From: Phymatolithon calcareum
Lineage: Eukaryota; Rhodophyta; Florideophyceae; Hapalidiales
DNA: 64,000 nt
Direction: 5' to 3'
NCBI GenBank assembly: GCA_977006965.1
Contig: OZ345385.1
Coordinates: 496,001 to 560,000 of the forward strand
Shown: piece after piece, positions 33,537 through 45,110 of the stretch
Layout: each line of letters begins with the position of its first letter
Position numbering within the stretch: position 1 is the stretch's first letter
Translations under genes and position numbers: made by a program
The notes under the pieces: model-generated
What the model was told of the DNA's origin: nothing
What the model saw: the letters and a program-made list of their open reading frames with translations, nothing else
Database searches by the model: none

Positions 33537-36500
33537 TTACGACCGGCAAGTGCACGTCACGTGGAGCACCACATCTTGCAGCAATTCGAGTATCACCTGG
33601 TCGTCAAATTTGGGGCGCTTATTTTTGATGGCGTCAACCGCAGAGGGGAACACCATCGCCCAAGTAGATAAAACGGTTTCAAGACACCGTTATCGGCGCT
33701 CATAGCCTCGCCTTGAAGCGCAATCTTCTGTCGCTAGTACACCGTCCGCGACCTGCGTTGCACCGATCTGTGCCTGTCGTGAAAAATTCGATGACTCACC
33801 AGCGTCAACTTGGCCCTGACCGGCACATCGCAATCGTTCAGTCCTTTCAGTTGGACTCACACATTCTTGATGCGTCTATTGTACTCGTCCGCCGCCAACT
33901 TGTCGACGTATTTGTCGCTAATCGTGAACATTGCGCGACCCGTCGCCTTGAGTGCGCTCATTTGAAGGGCACTGCTTTGCGCAAGCGAAAGCGAAGTGGC
34001 GGCTGTACTCGTATTCGCCGAAGCGCGCTGTCCAACATGAAGGTGTGCGTACTCCATACGTTGCAGGTCTAGCATCAGACTTTGTCCCGCCAACAATCCG
34101 TAGTAGGTGTGCTCAAACGATGGGTTGACATATGTTGCGGTTTGATCTCCGATTTCGCCTTTCAGTTTTTGTTCGATAAGCCGACAGAAGCGGAGCGACA
34201 CGTCAAATGCTTGGCTGTACTACGAGTTGATACGAGCGACGTACCAATTGAAGAAGTCAGCGTTGGTACTTCTTTTTCGTTGGCAGTTGAGCATCGCCTT
34301 GCGCTGCTTGGACTGCTCACGGAGCACGGTGAGAGTGTCCGTCTCTTCGTCAATATCCTTCTTGATTCGATCGAGATCGGCGTCGATACTCTTGACACGC
34401 CACTCTGCCGTTTTGAATTCCATCTCGTACTCGCGTTGCGTTCTAAACAAATCACCGCGAGCAAACTCGGCATCGGCACCCATACTATACATATCAGCAG
34501 CAGCGTCAGTTGCCATCATGATAGCTTCGACGTTTCCTTCAGGTTCACACCCGCCGGAGGCAAGACCAAAGATAGTTGAAAAATTCATCATAAAGACGCG
34601 GACAACAGCTGAGGTCACAGACAGGCCCTTATAAGCGATCGCCCCATTCAATAGAGCGAATCCATCATCATCAAAATGATTGATAGTCTCACCCGACAAG
34701 CCTTCGTAGTATTTTCAGTACTCGTCCGCTTCATCCATGTCCCTCTCCAACACGATCTTCTCCAGGTCCAACAACTTGAACACCGATATCTGCCCACCAA
34801 CGTCGTAATTTTCCGCCATATAATAGTCCAATGTCGCCTGCAGCTCGTCCACATGCTGCTCATCGCGCCGACGTAGCGCGTCCGACAACTGGTCGCCCAT
34901 GGTTATCAGGTTCTGCACCGCGCTTTTGGCGCGCGCCAGCACGTTGTCAAAGTTGAGACTTAAAACTATGCTCGACGATGCACTGCCCGCCAACGAAGGA
35001 AGCGATGACAGCAACGCCACCGACGACGTTACGCGTGACGCATCCGGTGCGATGAGCGATATATTCAGCGCCTCACCACTTATCGAAGCCAATGGCGCAG
35101 GTTGTACAATCGGCTTCGCACCTTTGTGTACAAATCGCGCACGACGCCAGTGAGAGGATACGGAAATGGGCTGGTGTTCGCCGTCGCCGACGCCGCTCTT
35201 GACAAAGTTATATCGGTCCACGTGTCGACGTTGTGACCAACTTGTCGGCTTCATGGAAAAACAGCGACTCGGCTGTAGCATAAATCGCCTTGGCCAAACG
35301 CAGCGACTCGGTCGTTTCCAGTCGATATTTGCTGTTGCCCTGTTCGATGAGCGTCTTCAAGTAGAAGCGTATGGTGGCCAGTCTGTATTCGTTTGGACTG
35401 GCGCGAGCCACTTTTTCTGGATCACTCCCTTCCGTGAACGATAGTTCCGCATTGCGCAGCGATAACACCACCCACTCGTTATTGGTATGTTCCGTCTGTT
35501 TGGATGGGTCGTACACAAGGCGCAACCACGAAAACGCTTCATCGTAATTTCCAGCCTGACGGTACTTGGACGCGATAAGCATGGGGATATAGTAGAACAA
35601 TTCCCAAGCGCAGATGCCAAACGGACCATAAAAGTCGAGTGTGGTTCCCGGTTTCGAGGTTTTAAACGTTTCGAAGTACTTGTTCTTGACGGCAGTTAGG
35701 AATTCTTTGACGCCAGCTTCAGTTTCTTCTTGATTTGCAATGGTGAACACGTCGTGCTAATTGGCACTGTTGCCAGCGGCGGTGGCCACAGCAGCGATGG
35801 CGGTCGAGTACAAACTGACAAGCATGTAGCAATCGGAAATCTTGGCAAGGCCAAAGCGATTATCGTTGGCGAGAACGAAGCACTGTAATTTGTCCGAATT
35901 GCGGTAGTACAGCCAACTTTCGTAAGGCCGAGCGCCGACATCGAAGCCGTGCGAGAAGGACGCGGTAAGGGTGTTCGGAGTAGCATTCGTAGCGTCGGGA
36001 AACGTATATTTGTGGCTCTTGCCGTCCGGCGATTCGGTATGTACGAGTTTCTCAACGTTGACTTCAATACCAAAAGTGATAGCGCCGTTGTTGGTAGCGC
36101 CCAGATCCAACACGTCATCACCAATGGCGGCGGCGTCGAGAGGAAAGACGCGATTGAGTAAAAAATTTTTTGCTTTCATAGTACGTAGTGTACGTTTTGG
36201 AGTTGGACGCAGCGTCCGCATCGAACGATTTGTGAGTCTTATCCATGTTCATTTGGGATCCGCCTTCCCCAGTAACGTAGCGGTTGACCTTGACGGAACG
36301 AACGGCCAACAAGTTGTCCTTATCAGTGCCGTCGTTCAACTTAGCCGTGACATCGCCAAAAGTGAACTTGTACTTCAACTTGCGGCGAGTGCTCGATCAT
36401 CCCGTAGCGTTACCCACGGCGTTAACACTCGTTTGCAAAGACACGTCGAGTGTATTGTTGGCATCAACAATAGTTTTGTTAAATACCAGTTGACGATTCC

Positions 36501-39500
36501 GCTCTTCAATCTCGTACGTGACCTTGTCCGCTGAATCATCATCATACGCTCCGGTGGCGGTGCCAGACTGTGGCACGCTCGAGTAGCGATGGAGCGTTGG
36601 CGTGGCCCTAAATCGAGGAGTCACCAGGTCCAACTCGTATTCCCGAATACGATGCCGAGCCTGTCAACGTCCATTTAAACTGCGTTGTCAACGATGCTAA
36701 GAAACGAGGTGCAGGCCAAAATAGGTAGTGGTACTCTACCTTTGGCATCAAAAAGTAGCGCACCACTCGTTGCGACTCCGTGCCTGTCGCCTCGGCTAAA
36801 TATGGCAGCAGCACATCCGGTAGGCGCACCACATCGTTGTGGGTCGAAAAGTTCGTGTATATTTTGGTCTCTCCGTACGTGTTTATAACCCACGCGCCAT
36901 CCACCTGTTCCAAGTACGGTTCTCTTCCCTTCTTTTCGCGATCTGCTATTTGCGCTGATGTCACGTTGATGGGCACATCCCACGGCTGCGTAAAGGTGCC
37001 GTCCAAGTTTCTCCGCGCCGCTTTCGGTCTCAATTAAACCTTCTTCGTATCCTTCACCGTAGCTTCTTCCAATTCGAACCACATCAAGTACAGACGTCCG
37101 TTAAGAAACGCCGGCGACATATCGTAGTGACGATTTGACGATATCGTCACGTCCATCGATTGCCAATCTGTCCACATCATCGACTTGACTGCCGCGTTTG
37201 GGCCCTCGTCCAACATATTTCGATCGATTTTTAGCGTACGGTGCATGTAAGAATTGTTCTCCCACTCCACTAGCGCCGTAAAGTGGTACGTGTACACTCG
37301 ATCCTTTTCGTCTCCCTCGCCCGACTGGGAATAAAAGTATCCCGTCGCCTTGAGTTCTGACAATCGCTCCACCGACTTCCAATACGTGTACAACGCTTGC
37401 TCCACAACCGACTCATTGATCTGCGTCGAGAAAGACGACTCCAACGTTTTGAAGATCTCCGTCTTATCTTGCCGCAACTCGGGCTCCACATAGTTTGCAC
37501 GGGAATAACGTCAACGTTTTCGACGCTTCCCACGCTCGATACTCTTTCTTTGTCGTCCTTTGCGTGCGCGACATTTCGAAATCAAACGCTTTCACATCCT
37601 CCGCGCTCATGCTTTCCGCGATTCGGTTCACGTACAACTGAACCGCTCCGATGTTCTTCAGTAGTTCCGTGGTCGGCACCTTGCTCGACTCGTTGACGTC
37701 GAGCAGCAGATATTCGTACAGCGTCTCCTCGCTCGTCACCCAATCCTTCACTTCCTGCAGTATCGTGTCATTTGTCCGAATGTGCTCGAGGGACGTCTGC
37801 ACCAATGCATCTCGTTTCTCTTCATCCACCGTTCCCTTCGTATCCGTCACATATATGCCATCCTTGTACCGTTTCAGCGCCATCGATGCCGTCACACTCG
37901 CCGACGGCCAATCCGGATTGTCTGTATTGGCCGATTCCACATTTTCTAGCTGTTCAACGCTGATTCTCATTTTTTCCCACAGTTCCAGACGACGCTTCAT
38001 ACGGTCAGCCTGCTCGTCGGTGGTTACCTTATCGTTGTCGTTTTCGACGAGCTTTTTGATTTCCTCCCACTTCGTGTCTCGCAGCGCCGCCAGTACTTTG
38101 TAACTTTTCTCCACCGTAAGGTCGCCCACAGCGCTAAAGCACGCATACCACAGATTGGCAGACACCTTCACATTGCGCATGTCCTGGAAACGCGTCAGCA
38201 AGTACACTTGGTGAAGCGACAACTTGCCGTCCTTGTCGTTCTCGTCCAGCTGATTGAAGTTGTTCACCACCCAGCGCGTTTCTGCCGACTGCATCTCCAA
38301 TCCATCCACCACCTCCACGTGCCGATTCAGGTCGTGTAGAAAGTCGAGTGCGTCATTGTTCGTGGGGTCGTTGGTCATGTCCCAATTGCACAACAAGCTC
38401 ATCGTCTCATAAACCGTTTTTCCCCATCCACTTCAACACGTACTCAACTCCATCCGCTTCCAGGCTGTCGCCTTGACTGGCGACACTTGCCGTCAACGCG
38501 CTGTTCTGTTCGGTGAGCTTTGTTTTCAGCCGCTCCACTTGCGCCACGTTGGTGTTGTCGTCACTGTCGTACGCCCAGTCGGTGTTCCTGTTGGCGGAAT
38601 CCGTTGCAGTCGCGAGCGCTTCTTTGACCTTGGCGTCGAGCACTGCAAGGACCGCCGCCTTAATTTGCGCATCCCTCGTTGTCGCCTTTTGTTTATCATC
38701 GGTGACCGCCAACTTGACAAAGCCTCTCGAATCCGAAATGTTTTTGCTTTCCAAGCCAGCCAGCCATTCCGCTTCTTCCATAAGCACATAACGACTAAAG
38801 TCTTCTTCGAGGTAGTCGAAGTCGCTGTCCTCACCGCTGTCCTCGCCGCTGTCACTCTTGGCGATGTTGCCGGCGCTGCTTACATCAACGTCGTCCCATA
38901 TCTCCCGACCGAGATCCTTGAGCGCTTCTCCGGTTAAGATATCCCCGTCGACGTTTTGTAAGGTTGGCACTTTCTTATCATCTTCCTATACCTTTCCTTG
39001 GCGGTGGAATACGCGTTTTTTGCCTCCTTGGCAGCGGCTTTGGCATCCTCCTTCAGCTTTTTGTTTGTATCACTGCCGTTTTCGTTGTACCTCGCCTTCG
39101 CCACAGTGGCCTCCTTTTTGGGCCGCCTCATGCTCGCTCTTTGTGATGAAGTAGTTATTTCTGGCGGAGCGAAACTCAAAGTTGACCAATTTCCACTCGG
39201 TTAGCGAAAAGAAATCAGTCGACGTCACTTGGTTCGACTCGACACTTCGCTTTAGTTGTTCGACCAAGTTGATTGTGTCCTGGCTCGGCTTGGAATATGT
39301 AGCCGTCTCGTCTATGATGGTGATGACTTGAGCGACGCAAGCATCGTAGTCGCTCATCCCGTCGGCGAGCCAGACAAATCGTTCCATTGTACGAAGCACC
39401 ACCTGTTGATCCTGGCTACAACATAAATTGTTCTTCAAGCTCATATCAAACTTTTCGTTAAGATGTTCGATCAACGTCATGCCCTGAATCACAGTCCACC

Positions 39501-41158
39501 CCAAAGTGCGGAACAACTTGATCACGCGGTAGATACGACCCATCAGCTGATGGTCGAGCACATCATTCTCAATATCGCTTGCCACTGCGTTCACCACCAA
39601 AGCCCATTCAAGCTTCAACACCTTCAGACCACGCCGCAATATACCACCCTAATCATCGGTGCCCTAGCCAACACATTGAGCGCGGGGCCGTCGGCGAGGA
39701 CATCCAAGTGATGTGACTCACCACCCGTCACGCCCGCGGCTGAGCTGTACAAGGCGGTCGTCAAAAGCCAATCGAGTTCAAAGTAAGGCAACCCAATACG
39801 ACGCTGCAAACGGATGCAAACGTTGAGAATCGTGTACACTTTGTCAGGCAATGACACGTCCTCGGTGCCATAGGGCGACGTCCATATGTTCTTCGTTGTA
39901 TACGTGCCGGCAAGGTTGGGATCCTCAGCCAGCTCGTCCGCAAAATATCCACCCCAGAGAAAGCGAGCATACATGTTTTTGTACTCAGCCAGCTCCTCGC
40001 CATTTTCGTCTCTCACAACGACATCGTCACGCATCAGCTGACGATACTCGTCAAACGTGACGCCGGTGGCCGACATGAAGCGTTCCGAGTTTTGTAAAGA
40101 CTCGTTCGCATCCGCCACTGCAATGCCGGAATCGAGGCCGTACCAATCGGTGTACAAAACGTCGAATGTGACCGTTTTCGATTGGCTTAGTAGCTCGCAG
40201 TGATTCGAGTATAGACCGATGCGATCAAGCGCGTTGGGAACGAGGTTGTGCATGGTATTGCCAACGCCGAATGTATTGGCGTCGCTACGAAGCGAGACAG
40301 CGCTAAGGCTAAGGCCGTCCATGACGTTCAACGACTCGCGAACGATGGCGCTCTTGGCGTGGAATGGTAGCGTCATCGGATATTTGTTGACCGCCAGATA
40401 GGATTCCGTACCCTTGGCAGCCGCGTTCTCGATGCCCAACAACTTCGCGAGCCGCTTGTTGACAAGCGACAACGTTGTGACCTCAACATTGAGATGTTCG
40501 TAACTGAGCTCAAATTCGGCGAGATCAGGGCGTCGTTCCTTGAGCGTGCGATAGTTGTAATAGTCGGCCTTGCCATTGGGCCCCTTGTTGAGGTCGATAT
40601 TGTTGGCGAAATCGTAAATGTCCACGAGATACGCCGCTGGCGACGTCACCGACTGGATCGACGACTCGTCGACGTAAAATCGGTACCACGCGCAACTACA
40701 GCCGCAGCTGCACCTGCCAAATTTGGTTCGGCGCTCGGCGGAGGCGCGAGAGACTTGAGAAACTTGGTGGTCGGGTTGGCTTGCATCATGTTGTACCGCG
40801 CGTTAAGTTCAATCTCGGCGGCGCGCATTTTGGCCATCCGAAAGTTGGTGCCACAGTTGTCAAACGCGTTGGCGAGCGACTCGCTTTTGCCCGCGTTGGC
40901 GTTATTGCGCTTGACGAGATAACGGCGAAATTGTTCGGCCGATTGCACGCGCGCAACATCCCCAGGCGAATAGAAGCCATAGGCACGAAACTGTGCTTTC
41001 GAGCTCTCGGTCTGCAAAGCAGCCGCGAACACCATCGCGGACGCGTGCGGTTGGAGAACGAATGCCGTGGTGGTCTCCCTGCAGTGTAGCGCAAGCAGCA
41101 AAAGCACAAGTGCAAGCGCGAGAGCAAACGCAAGTCAAGGCGGGTAGGAAGGCGCCAT
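33537..41158 (-). pseudogene. Insecticidal Tc-toxin A-subunit-like (TcdA/TcA) pseudogene
   Basis: A nearly full-length relative (about 2,540 codons) of bacterial Tc toxin A subunits, which form the large pentameric pore-and-delivery machine of ABC-type toxins. In order on the minus strand: a hydrophobic signal-like segment (41134-41080); a VRP1-type domain (about 40690-39650) with VTSPAAYLVDIYDF and a YPMTLPFHAKSAI block; an alpha-helical shell region (39640-37500) containing an acidic Asp/Ser run near 38850; the neuraminidase-like/ABC_toxin_N region (37490-35200) with EPELRQDKTEIF and LDFYGPFGICAWELFYYIPM; and the TcB-binding coiled region and C-terminus (35280-33537) with ADEYNRRIKNV and ending LELLQDVVLHV. 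Frame changes lie near 40690, 39650, 39110, 38980, 38405, 37495, 36620, 36200, 35250 and 33660. In-frame stops lie near 41135, 37034, 36397, 35757, 34715, 34220 and 33857. It cannot make the protein as sequenced. Confidence 0.88.
41080..41158 (-). other. Signal-peptide-like N-terminus of the Tc-like pseudogene
   Basis: The first in-phase ATG is at 41158-41156. After seven codons a TGA (41137-41135) interrupts. The same frame then encodes an uninterrupted run of Ala, Leu, Val and Phe of about 17 residues before a charged segment. Hydrophobic core, position and following polar residues resemble a secretory signal peptide. Known bacterial Tc A subunits are not normally described as carrying a cleavable signal, so this would be an added eukaryotic-style export signal. 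Alternatively it is a chance hydrophobic run from a GCTTGC-type repeat in this DNA (the sequence is CTTGCG/CTTGCA-rich). Confidence 0.4.
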
Positions 41159-41279
41159 TTATAGATGCAGTCGATGGCGAATGGGATCGTCGAAGAAGCT
41201 GAGAACAATTTGACAAAAAGTGACAACAGTGACAGAGCTGATTGAGATTTTCTGAATCCTGTTCTGCACAGTACAGTAT

Positions 41280-41372
41280 TCAGAAAACGAACGATCTCGA
41301 GATCGATCGTTCGTTTCGTTTCCTGTGTACGTATTTTTAAATACGTACAAACATACGCACAGGAAACGATTT
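41280..41372. repeat. Nested palindromes upstream of the Tc-like gene
   Basis: Two adjacent dyads. First, CGAACGATCTCGAGATCGATCG within 41287-41315, with flanking AACGAACGAT/ATCGTTCGTT arms. Second, CGTTTCCTGTGTACGTAT...ATACGTAC...TACGCACAGGAAACG (41317-41369), which contains the inner palindrome CGTATTTTTAAATACG. They could form hairpins and may be a foldback element or a transcription-factor target. No target duplication was found. Confidence 0.6.
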
Positions 41373-41814
41373 CATAGATATGGCACAGTGCTACCCACCT
41401 GATCGGGATATTGCGTTGTCGACAACGGCAACACCAGGCAACCTTAACAGACCCGATTTTTTCGGGTGCCGTGGTGGCGCCGTGGGCCTTCGGGCCCCCG
41501 GGGGTCCGGCCTACAGGTCCTATTGACCTCTTACACGTGTAAATCGGAAAACCATTCATGCCCCCGCCATGCGTGCCGGGTACTCCACCGCCCTGCCCGC
41601 CCCCGCGTGTTGATGTCACAATTTCATTGGGCGACTTCTCGCTTCTCATTGGCAGGCGCTCTGGCCAGTCGTATTACAGGAAGGGTATTTCCGGACATAT
41701 GATGATTGGTTTATACTCTGCACTCTGATAGGATAGAAATTAAATCTGCATTTCATTGGAGCATGCTCTACACTTTCATTGGTGGAAATGTAGCTCCAAC
41801 TACACGTATGACAA
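41373..41814. other. Intergenic, no gene seen
   Basis: Contains a GC-rich partial palindrome GGGCCTTCGGGCCCCCGGGG (41484-41503). No coding frame was recognised. Confidence 0.35.
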
Positions 41815-42330
41815 GTGCGGCTATGACAACTAATAAACAGAGTGTGTGTGTCGTCTCCCTACAGTACAGCACTCTACGTCACCACGTGGGATGGGGCTAC
41901 TCACAAGTGGGGTGGTCAGAGTGAAGACTGCGTGCTTGAAGCTATCGGTGATAGCGGAAGTCGTATCGTTTCGGGATCGTGATACTGAACTCTTTGCGTG
42001 TGCGATAGAAAGGGGAAAAATAAGCTGTAGGTCCTTTGCATGGACACGAAGGTCACACCCACGCTGTGTATTGATTGTCAGACAACCAATACACAGAGTG
42101 GGTGTGCCATCTTTCTACGGTACTCGAACGTGGGATGGAGCTATTTAAAAGTGGGTTGGAGTAAAGAATGCGTGCTTGAAGCACTCCATGGACACGAGGC
42201 TTCCCTGCTATCAGCAATAAAGCAAGTCATATTGCTTAGGGATAGTGATACTCAACACTTTGTGTGAACGATAGGCAGGGGGAAAACATGCTGTGGGTCC
42301 TTTGCGTGTAAACGAAGGTCTCGTGCAGTG
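41815..42330 (+). pseudogene. WD40-repeat remnant, two diverged tandem units of about 255 bp
   Basis: Two successive segments (about 41840-42090 and 42095-42330) align: CACAGAGTG...GTGTG, ACGTGGGATGGGGCTA against ACGTGGGATGGAGCTA, TGCGTGCTTGAAGC in both, GGTCCTTTGC in both, and ACGAAGGTC. The first unit keeps a frame with GDSGSRIVSGS followed by a stop. This is the 'S-x-D-G-x-x-I-V-S-G-S' strand of a WD40 blade of the kind seen in the NB-ARC-WD40 gene at 55.7-57.7 kb. It is probably a decayed fragment of a member of that family, not a separate gene. Confidence 0.5.
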
Positions 42331-42814
42331 AGTGCATTGCAGCTCACTCGCGTCCGCAAGCAAAGTTCTGCTTCTCATGCGGTTCTATTGTCAAATCGTC
42401 AAGATGTATGTCTGTCTGATTGGAGGTCTAGTTTCTCTACAGCTCTAGCGAGCATGCAGTCTCAACGGTAAATTCTTGGCCGAAAATGATGGCATGCTAT
42501 TGCTTCTTCGCGATGTTTCCACTCGTGCATTTGTGAAAAAGAGGTTTATCAGTGTCTGCTAAGACGAGAAGACTTGGACGAAAGCAGACTGCAGCTGCCT
42601 TGCTGGCTGGCGAAGTTTTGCTGAATATTCGGCGTGATGAAAAGGCTTGAGGTACATTGACAGAGACGAGGAAGGGAAACAGTGTTTCAGAAGCCGACGG
42701 AGTACTACCTCTGCTTCACTCCATAGCCTGCCTGATACAGTAAAATACCATTATCTCTATCTTTTTTAAGTGCTAGAGCTTCACACCTGCAGTGAGCGCA
42801 TTAGCGCAGTGCAG

Positions 42815-43562
42815 GTCATCTGACGTCGGCGCTTAGAGACCCCGAAGATATTGCATCCTTAACTCCCACCAGTGTTGAAACGATCTTTGTAGGATCTGCA
42901 TCCAACGCCCAGAGAAGTGCAACTGAAGCAAGAGGAGTTCCCCGCGCCTCACAAAAAGCACTTGGCTTCGTCGCCTTTTTTCTTTTATCCGGAGACGCCG
43001 GATGCCAATCAGGCGGCCCTCGTTCCGTGAGAAGTCCAATGGCCAGCGATGAAGCGATAATAACGCCAGCGCCTTCTCATTGCATTGCGTCAAGGATGAC
43101 CTCAAGTCGATTATTCTGCAGACAGTTATTGCCATATGAGAGAATGACATCGATACTACCGGGCGGGGTAGCAGCAATCAAACAAGCGAATATCTAAACA
43201 GGATAACCCGTGACACCGATTGCACGCACCTTTTCACTCGCCGTGAGTTTGAGGAGTGCGGGAATAGTTTCCGTCACAATATGGTGCAAATTGCGGAACT
43301 CAACATCGTGACACTGAATCACGACAACGGACTCTAGACCGAGACGTTCGAGCGACTCGTTGACGGAGCGGGTGACGCGTGCTGTGGAGAAATCGAATTT
43401 ATCCACATCATATCGCCCCACCTTGGTATTGTACTCACCACGAAACAGTCGCGAGGGAGGGCACGAAACGCCGATTCGAGGACCGTCTCCGAGCGACCTC
43501 TCCCGTAGTACGGGGACGTGTTGCAGAAATTAGTGCCTTGTCGCACGGCTACATGTACGGCA
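42815..43562 (-). pseudogene. L-galactose dehydrogenase-like aldo/keto reductase pseudogene
   Basis: The minus strand reads AVHVAVRQGTNFCNTSPYYG (about 43555-43500), then GRYDVDKFDFSTARVTRSVN with ESLERLGLESVVVIQCHDVE, then PALLKLTASEKVRAIGVTGY. Further on are PPGSIDVILSYGNN, IIASSLAIGLLTERGPPDWH and SVALLWALDADPTKIVSTLV. The order and the 'CHD-x-E', 'ITG-P' and 'GLLTE-x-GPP-WHPASP' blocks are those of L-galactose dehydrogenase, the NAD-dependent enzyme before the last step of the plant/algal ascorbate pathway. Defects: a small indel near 43430, a TAG just after GVTGYPV (about 43197), and a frame change near 43080. The C-terminal helix is missing. An acceptor-like TTTAATTTCAG ends at 43563, so an upstream exon once existed and this is not a reverse-transcribed copy. 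The first exon, with the N-terminal beta strand, was not found. Confidence 0.85.
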
Positions 43563-43689
43563 CTGAAATTAAACTAACTAAACAAAACGATATACTGTAG
43601 GTGGTGTCCCAAATTACTGCTGTAGTGCAATGCACGATTCAAAATGGAGTGCTAACGGTAATTATGGTAATCATATTCCTCAATTGTCC

Positions 43690-43980
43690 CATCGTTCCCT
43701 TTATACGCAAATTCAAAAAGTTAATTGTGTTAAAGATTACTATGTAGTACGCACCGTCATTTCAACCTCGTCTCTGGTTCATATGACAGAACTGTTCGAG
43801 TGTGGGACGCGAAGGCGTTTAATCATATTGAGTACGCTAGTCAAGGTCACGGTGACTTGGTAGAATGTGTTTCGTTCAGCTCGGATGGTCGACTGATCGT
43901 TTCAGGATCTGAGGACGAAACAGTTCGCATCTGGGACGTGGAATCAGGAATGCAAATTAGAGATGACTTGGAAGGGCGCG
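43690..43980 (+). pseudogene. WD40-repeat fragment
   Basis: Plus frames read LVSGSYDRTVRVWDAKA-like text (about 43763-43815), then GHGDLVECVSFSSDGRLIVS followed by GSEDETVRIWDVESGMQI (43845-43955). This is one and a half canonical WD40 blades: 'G-H, V-x-x-V-x-F-S, D-G, I-V-S-G-S-x-D-x-T-V-R-I-W-D'. No N-terminal domain precedes it and the frame becomes random after about 43980. It matches the blades of the NB-ARC-WD40 gene at 57.4-57.6 kb and is likely a stray piece of that family. Confidence 0.7.
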
Positions 43981-44948
43981 ACGCAATTTTTAGGACGGTG
44001 TCTGAAGCAGAGACGGATCGCACGTTGTGTCCCGAGACGGTCATGACCTTGTTATCATTTGGTATCGAAATACGATAAATTGCAGTTGGAAATCGGGACG
44101 ACGATCCCGTGATTCTGAATATCAAGCGTCGAGCGAGCATGGCAGGGACACTAAATATGAAGTGACGGACAAGGAAGCGGAGGAGATTAGGAATTGTGGA
44201 CAGCAAACACCAGGCAGGTCTATGGCCGGATTCTTTCCCCGCATATAAGGGAGAAGCATACCACCGATATAACTCAATGAAAATATAGCCGCAGAAGACA
44301 CGTTGCTTGGAATTTTTCCATCTGATATGCATGACTGGCAATACAATGAAACAAGCTTGTTTTTGTAGACGCGAGAAAACACGAGCTGCTTTCACGTAAC
44401 GAACGAAAGTAAATGTGAGCTTGGACCGATAAATATTTAATAGTTCATCTAAAATTGAGCATTTTCAGCGCTCATATCACTTTCATTAAAACTCAGTTCT
44501 ATTGGCCAGATGATCTTCCAAAACCCTGTCAACCTTCAACTTATAAAACCTGATGCGGCAAAAATAAGTTGGAAGCTTAAATTCGATTGTTTATTTTGAT
44601 GTGATGAGGATTTTATAAGTTGTAAATCACTACATTATTCCTCGGAGAGGAGAGAAATATAAGATAGATTTTCTCAAGAATTTGAGAAGGGGAAGAGGAA
44701 AAAATAAGTTTTTTCTCACTTAATTTTTGTGCAGAGGTAAGAACTAAATAAGTTAGTTTTTTTCTAATATTTTGAAAACGTGAACAGAAAACGACAACAG
44801 TCTGGGCATGGACCGCCTTACCATCGTTTCGGTTCGTAGTGGTCCAGTCAAAGAGTCATTTTTGTACTTTATGTGGGAGCTTCCATTGGCAACAAACTTG
44901 TACTTTTCAAAACGGCGTGTTTTCTCGCGTCTACAAAAACAAGTCGTA
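43981..44948. other. AT-rich intergenic DNA with AATAAGTT words
   Basis: No gene was recognised. Between 44525 and 44760 the words ACTTATAAAA/TTTTATAAGT and AATAAGTT recur, including an imperfect inverted pair at about 44537 and 44612, hinting at a small decayed foldback element. Confidence 0.35.
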
Positions 44949-45110
44949 TGTGTACCGTAAGCCGGGATAACAAATGTGTAAAACGTGCTCGTACTTGGTC
45001 CTCGTGGGTACAATAGTCCCTCGGGCTCCGCCCTCGGGTCCTATTGTACCCACTCGGGCCTGGTACTCTTACGTTTTACTTTCATTTGTTATCCCGGCTT
45101 ACGGTACACA
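44949..45110. mobile_element. Foldback MITE of 162 bp flanked by TA
   Basis: The two halves are nearly complete reverse complements. The left arm is TGTGTACCGTAAGCCGGGAT then AACAAATG, continuing TAAAACGT. The right arm ends ATCCCGGCTTACGGTACACA. The arms meet in a short loop with inverted GGGTACAATAG/CTATTGTACCC pairs. A TA dinucleotide flanks each side (44947-44948 and 45111-45112), consistent with a TA target site as used by Tc1/mariner-type elements. There is no coding capacity. The near-palindromic form would make a strong hairpin. Confidence 0.75.

Noticed and set aside
33537-41158. Interpretation of the Tc-like breaks as introns
   Set aside because: Adjacent frames abut or overlap within a few bases and protein similarity continues directly across, leaving no room for introns. 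Single-base indels and point stops fit better.
33537-41158. Interpretation of all breaks as sequencing error
   Set aside because: The one break examined closely (near 37495) is not in a homopolymer, and there are also in-frame stops. Neighbouring genes show unrelated lesion types such as a 16-bp duplication.
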